NCBI GenBank assembly: GCA_022495005.1
Contig: JAGYXB010000557.1
Span: forward strand, 248,001-312,000
DNA from: Rhyacophila brunnea
Lineage: Eukaryota > Arthropoda > Insecta > Trichoptera > Rhyacophilidae
Reading direction: 5' to 3'
Length of the DNA stretch: 64,000 nt
Shown here: positions 59,220-64,000 of the stretch, one piece after another
How positions within the stretch are numbered: position 1 is the stretch's first letter
How the letters are laid out: each line of letters starts with the position of its first letter
Translations under genes and position numbers: made by a program
The notes under the pieces: generated by a model
What the model was told of the DNA's origin: nothing
What the model saw: only the letters and a program-made list of their open reading frames with translations
Database searches by the model: none

Positions 59220-60550
59220 TCGCTATTCACTTTTTTCAATTCAATTGTTTACTAATATAATTGCAAAAATAAAATATCCAATATGCAAGTCCTAAATAAT
59301 ATTATGTTTGAAGGTTTTTTTGCGATTATCTCAAAACAGAGAAATAAAGAGGATACCAAACTAATAGGATAGGAAACTAACAGCATATTATTATATAGGT
59401 AATATTATGGTTCATTTGGCATATTCAACTAAATTTTTATGACTTATCGTTGGTTTCGTTTCGCATAATTACTTTATTCAGTGTTTGGTAGATTCCTTTA
59501 CAAATTACAATAAGAATATTCATTTCCAACTTGACTTTTCATAAACAAATTTTAGAAAGTTAACAATTAATGAAAGCTGAATAAAATTGTAATTAAAAAA
59601 AACAAAAGGTTTTACTCTTGTCACGTCAACCGCGCACAATTTCTTATATAAAAATATTCTAACTACTCGTCGAATGAAAAGTATAAGAAAGATAATAGAT
59701 AAGAAATTATTGAATGTGAAAATATTATAAGATGATAAATTTTATATTATATCTGAACTTCTAAAATAAATTATCTGCTTCGTTTATTTTAACAATCTTC
59801 TTAGGATTAGTTTCATATCATGGCAAATCTGTAAAACTTTTGTGAAGGTGCCGTGACGTCTACCAAGTTACTTAATTTTGCTATTGACTTAATATGTCAT
59901 GTAAATATGTTTAAGACGGTATTCAATTTGCAAAGTTCATTCCTGTAGAGTAGACAGTCTTATCTGACATTGGTATTACGAAGTCAATAGTTCGGAGTCT
60001 GATGAGATTGAAGGTGCCGCAGGGCTTGGATTGAATAATAAAGATACACACAAACAGTTTGTACCCTGAAAATGAACAAAATAATTTCATGGCTACTATA
60101 AAATATTTATATGAAAAAATAATAATATTAACGTCTAATCAGTGTCCATTATCCACACAATATCAGGTGATTGTGTTGTTAAAATGTAATTTAATTTTAA
60201 AATTATTACACTGATTTCTTTCCGAGTTACTATTTAATATTCCTTAAATATGTATATATAATAATATTATCTTATAAGTATTTAAACAAGTAAAAAACCA
60301 ACTCTCTAAAGAGTTTTGCAGTATTTTGCCAAGTTTGACGTCAGAGGAAAATAGCAGAAACGTCGACGCGGAAAAGATAGGTCATCTACTTACACAATAG
60401 TCCTAATCTATATATGCATACGGTGAATTTCATGGATTACTAGAGATATATAAATAGTACGTTGGATAGGAATCCTGATTTTTAACAGCGACAGATATGA
60501 AAATGAATTAATTGAATTAGTGATTCCGTGGTAAAACTCTACTATTATTG
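59220..60550. other. No gene recognised
   Basis: AT-rich DNA. gcgattatctcaaaac near 59322 is a stray match to the left inner region of the 8890-10520 element. No exon or delimited element otherwise. Confidence 0.4.
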
Positions 60551-60556
60551 GTTAAC

Positions 60557-60815
60557 GTCTGCGATGGCCGAGCGGCTAACAGGTTGGTTTACAATGTCGT
60601 TGGGCCAGGTTAAAATCTAGAGTCTGGCAAATAAACATATTGTTTTTTTAATTTGTGTTTAGAGTTAGTGTTGAATTATTAATAACCATGTCCTTGCTTT
60701 TTCGTACAAGTTGTAGAGTTAGTGTTAGACTATGGATGTAATATGTTGAGCAAGTGCCTAACATCCATTTCTCGTAAAAACTAAAATCTGTCAATTATCT
60801 TCTATATTTATTTTG
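60557..60815 (+). mobile_element. tRNA-derived SINE, most complete copy
   Basis: The head gatggccgagcggctaac (A box of a Ser/Leu-type tRNA) is followed by ggccaggttaaaatctagag (decayed B box) and tctggcaaataaacatattg. The body gttgagcaagtgcctaaca, catttctcgtaaaaac matches 4997-5070 and 28410-28465. A duplicated gttgtagagttagtg-like segment lies mid-body. No protein; retroposed by LINE machinery. Confidence 0.75.
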
Positions 60816-60819
60816 ACTT

Positions 60820-62605
60820 AGTAATAAAGTCATTATCGGAATGGTTGGCCAAGTTGGTTCGGTTCATAGAGCAGCCGTCTTTCTATAAATATAAAGTAAA
60901 TATACAGGTTTAAAAAAATCACGTTATTTTTCCAAATGTGTATTTGATCTAGTACAAGAATCTAATGGGTTGGTCTGTTAATATAATCTCTATTGTGTGG
61001 ATGATCATGTCCTCTTCCTAAACTCGAACATGATAATTAACTTTTTTTTTTTACTACATAACTGTTATTTTTATTGAACAAATATGATTTGAAAACACAT
61101 TAAATCCACACCTACTAGGAAAAAAATATCAATTGAGTCTACCTTATTGCGATGAAATTAACTAATAGTCATGCAAACTGAAGTGATTTATAAATTTCGC
61201 TAATATTGGCCGCTGACTCTTAGAGTTTGAATCAAGGTATCAATGATAGGTACCTTGAATACTAGAATGCATCAGGATCTCTCTAAATTTTAGTTGTAAC
61301 GTACTTGTATTTGCTAATAATTTTAAAATCTATTTATTTGTGTCAAATTATTATATAAAATGTATGTTCAATAAAAAATATTACATTCTTAAATTTCGTG
61401 AATAAGTTACCTTTACATTTAGTTATATTATTATTTATATAATGTTCTCTCGGTGACGAGATATTCGTGGACAAATTGCAATGCGTGAACTTTGATTTTC
61501 TTACCTTTCAGAAGCTAAAATTTAAGCTTGCATTGTTGCTTGTACCTACCTCGTTAAATCAGAAAGTAAATATAGCCCAAGGTAATCTTCGGTTAGCGAG
61601 ATGTTCCCGCCAAACACTTTCGGCTCTAATAATTTCTCTGAAAATTGAGATTATTACATAGTATATATTATTATATTTCAAAACAATGCTACTGTGCATA
61701 CACACTACGAATGCAACTCAAATAAAAAAAATCAAGAAAAACATTTTTCTTAACTTAAATGAAATATTTCATTGTACTTGTTGTTTTCTGCAATAGCTCT
61801 TCATTTCTGAAGAATGTGGTGCCACCTTTGTAATAATTGAATTCTTCGTGTGACCTACATTTTCCTGTGCCGTTTACTACTCGCATTGTAGAATGAAGGC
61901 CAGTTTTCAATGTATTTTAAGTCATGCTTTCACGTGAGATAACGTTCATTACTACGAAAGTGGAAAATATAGCAAACTTTCAATCATATTCATATTGTGT
62001 TCGAATAATATTATGTAGATATATTTTTTTTTGAATTTATGTACTGCATGATTTCGGTCATGTGTAAATGAAACCTTATATTTTTATAGTCTGTCAAGAT
62101 ATATCAATGCATCATGTTTATTTATTTACTTATTAAACACGAGTATTATGGTATTACAGTTATTTGCCAATGCGCCATTATACATAATAAAATACAATAT
62201 CAAATTATAAGCAGAATGAAATTATAAATAGACATGGAAAAAATAATAAAACTTAATTACTAATAGTAACCAATATAAAACTATAACACATGAAGAGAAA
62301 GTAAGTTTGTATGTAAATATTTAAATAAAATAATAACCAAAATATATATAAATCTAACCAATTCTAAACGTCTACAAAAATTTACAGTTAAGAAAGAAAA
62401 GGTAAAGTAAAGAAAGGATCGATTTTTATGGTGTTTTCAAATAGATCAACCGCACGTTACGCAGCATCATGAAACATCACATCCGTCCTGTAACGGGGTA
62501 TCATGAAAACCGCAGAGCTATGAATGATATTGGCAGCAATATGAAATTTAATATTTGCCAGTATAGATAGAATGTAAATGAACCCATTAAGAAGTACAAA
62601 GAAAT
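60820..62605. other. AT-rich DNA, no gene recognised
   Basis: A block near 61362-61400 (atgttcaataaaaaatatta, cattcttaaatttcgtgaat) is related to sequence beside the element at 8366-8762 and near 30500. The remainder gives no supportable feature. Confidence 0.4.
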
Positions 62606-62608
62606 GTT

Positions 62609-62736
62609 TTAAAACTTATTCACTGCGGAACAGTTAATTACTATTTAATTACCACATTTAAATAACATGGAAATTGTATCTAATGGCCACATAATGCCGA
62701 CACGGCAGCCGTGTTGTCAGCACTGTATGGGTTTAA
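62609..62736. mobile_element. Short TTAA-flanked hairpin element, copy 3
   Basis: TTAA lies at 62609-62612 and 62733-62736 around 120 bp. It shares cagttaattactatttaatt and gtatctaatggccac with copy 1. Ends aacttattcactgc and (complement) aacccatacagtgc are inverted. The hairpin is acacggc-a-gccgtgt, again a different but fully paired stem. Confidence 0.75.
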
Positions 62737-63059
62737 AAGAGCTCTTCACTCTTTATGCGCATAATACCCAGAAGAAAATAAGTCGGAAAATCATTTAATT
62801 GTTATTATCATAAGGAAAGAATCCGTATATCCTTAACTATACAATTGAATACTTAAATATAATATTATGGATTCGGTCCGACTTAAATATTGAAAAATTA
62901 TGCTGGCATATTATAGAATACTTAACACATTTAATAAAACTTAAAAATAATTATATTATTATTTAGCAAATATTTGTTTCAGGACTGTATGTTATCTCCA
63001 ATCTTAAAACAAAAATCGCCTCTATTGAATGACTTAATTTGATTTTTATTCTACTCTTC

Positions 63060-63300
63060 AACTAATGCGGGCCGAGGTGAGCGAATTTTCAAGCGTATTT
63101 GAAATTTAAATCTCCATAGGTACCCATCTACCGAGAGAGACATTAATTGGTGCGGATTTTTTTCGCTGTCATTAAATCAGACAGCCGAAAGAAATAAATA
63201 ATCTGCCTTAATTACGCCTCAAAAGCAGCGTTATTGTAGACTTTTTTGTCGTCAGATTTTTTCCCTCGAAAATTAACCACTTTATATTTAAATTTTACAT
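63060..63300. promoter_or_regulatory. Candidate non-coding regulatory island
   Basis: A unique stretch has gcgggccgaggtgagcgaat, attaattggtgcgg, ctgtcattaaatcagacagc (with an inverted ctgtc/gacag pair) and ccttaattacgcctc. Several TAAT cores sit in GC-richer context, unlike the surrounding DNA. No reading frame or terminal repeat explains it. Inference from composition and motifs only. Confidence 0.3.
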
Positions 63301-64000
63301 GCTCGCTTAGAGTAGAGTTTTGATGAAATTAAAAAGCAGAAAATATTGCCGCATAAAATTAATTTTATTTTGACTACATAGTAAAGTAATGAAAAAAAAT
63401 CTAAATACATCTAAATACCAGTGGCGAAGGGTGATTTTTGGAAAGAGGTAGGCTGTGGAGATCAAACAAAAAGAGCACATTTGTCAGGTATACTAACGGG
63501 AAATAAGACGATAATACGATATTACTACTGATGAATAGGTACACACTAATTTCAACGTCACACTAAATCGATGAAATTTTAATAGCTCACTGACGATATA
63601 GAATTGAGCAATCAATATAAATTATGTATTTTCCTATACCTACACGTAATGTACGCCTAAAATATATAATCGGTAAATATAGCGGTATAAACAGCCCAAT
63701 ATGACAAACAACTAACAAAAAATATGACTAAATTAACTGAAAAGTTAATAATAATCACGAAATAAAATTATTAATTATTTTTTAAAATATTCTATCTTTA
63801 TATGACGTGATTGAACCCATAGAACATATTTTTTTTAATAATCGCATTATTAATTATTATTTGAATAAACCGGCAGTCATCGACACTAAATATATCTGGA
63901 GGCTTTGCCTTATAAGCTTATAGATTCATTTGAACAAAACCAGACTACTCCGATGCTCTTGACACGCAGTTCATACAATAAGCTCCCCAAAATTATCTCG
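63301..64000. other. AT-rich DNA with one hAT-like end, no gene recognised
   Basis: cagtggcgaagggtgatttt at 63420 followed by gtaggctgt and gagcac matches the left end near 52111, but its partner end is not in view. Nothing else is supportable. Confidence 0.4.

Overview
This window is AT-rich, repeat-laden eukaryotic nuclear DNA, most likely from an insect. The evidence for an insect is a TTAGG/CCTAA pentamer array, non-LTR retrotransposon 3' ends of types common in insects, tRNA-derived SINEs, many non-autonomous hAT and TTAA-flanked elements, and a spliced exon that reads like an animal EPAC protein. The order cannot be fixed from the sequence alone; a hemipteran or lepidopteran style genome fits best. 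There are no bacterial genes, operons, rRNA genes, CRISPR arrays or long intact open reading frames.

The only host coding sequence I can defend is one 92-nt exon on the + strand (20967-21058). It has a clear polypyrimidine/AG acceptor and an AAG|GT donor. It encodes part of a cyclic-nucleotide-binding domain (residues FRQGDQGKYWYAVLGGSLDV) of the EPAC/Rap guanine-nucleotide exchange factor type. Most of the window is therefore probably intron of that gene, although the gene's extent beyond the exon is inference. Several GC-richer, non-repetitive islands near the exon (18.2 kb, 20.0 kb, 20.35 kb) and farther away (13.65, 42.6, 45.5 and 63.1 kb) carry E-box, homeodomain or octamer-like motifs and are candidate regulatory elements.

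The rest is a mosaic of transposable elements, mostly dead or non-autonomous. Non-LTR remnants: a Jockey-like 3' end in two copies (1.5-1.86 kb + and 27.66-28.33 kb -), an R1/Jockey-like 3' end in two copies (4.69-5.0 kb and 58.24-58.8 kb), an RTE/BovB-like end (22.83-23.23 kb -), a long reverse-transcriptase-bearing fragment with two in-frame stops (33.6-34.6 kb +) with two decayed relatives (38.36-38.46 kb - and 48.65-48.93 kb -), and a further LINE end (44.54-44.8 kb -). DNA elements: hAT-type copies with 8-bp target duplications (68-733, 17885-18041, 21438-22138, 32919-33354, 43261-43599, 52574-53768), the last with a transposase C-terminal relic and a nested second hAT-type element. Two families are flanked by TTAA: one of about 360 bp (25.1, 32.0 and 48.1 kb) and one of about 117 bp (53.8, 59.1 and 62.6 kb). 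The short family holds a hairpin whose bases differ between copies while pairing is kept.

Several other inverted-repeat elements have no obvious family. The most unusual is a 1.63-kb unit (8890-10520) whose terminal repeats share a 20-bp motif that recurs at five internal sites, next to decayed minus-strand reading frames. Others are a near-perfect 75-bp-arm palindrome (15473-15633), a palindrome enclosing the TTAGG-type array (760-997), and a terminal-repeat unit with a tRNA-like core (8366-8762). Family names for the TEs rest on motif recognition and terminal/target-site structure, not on a database search.
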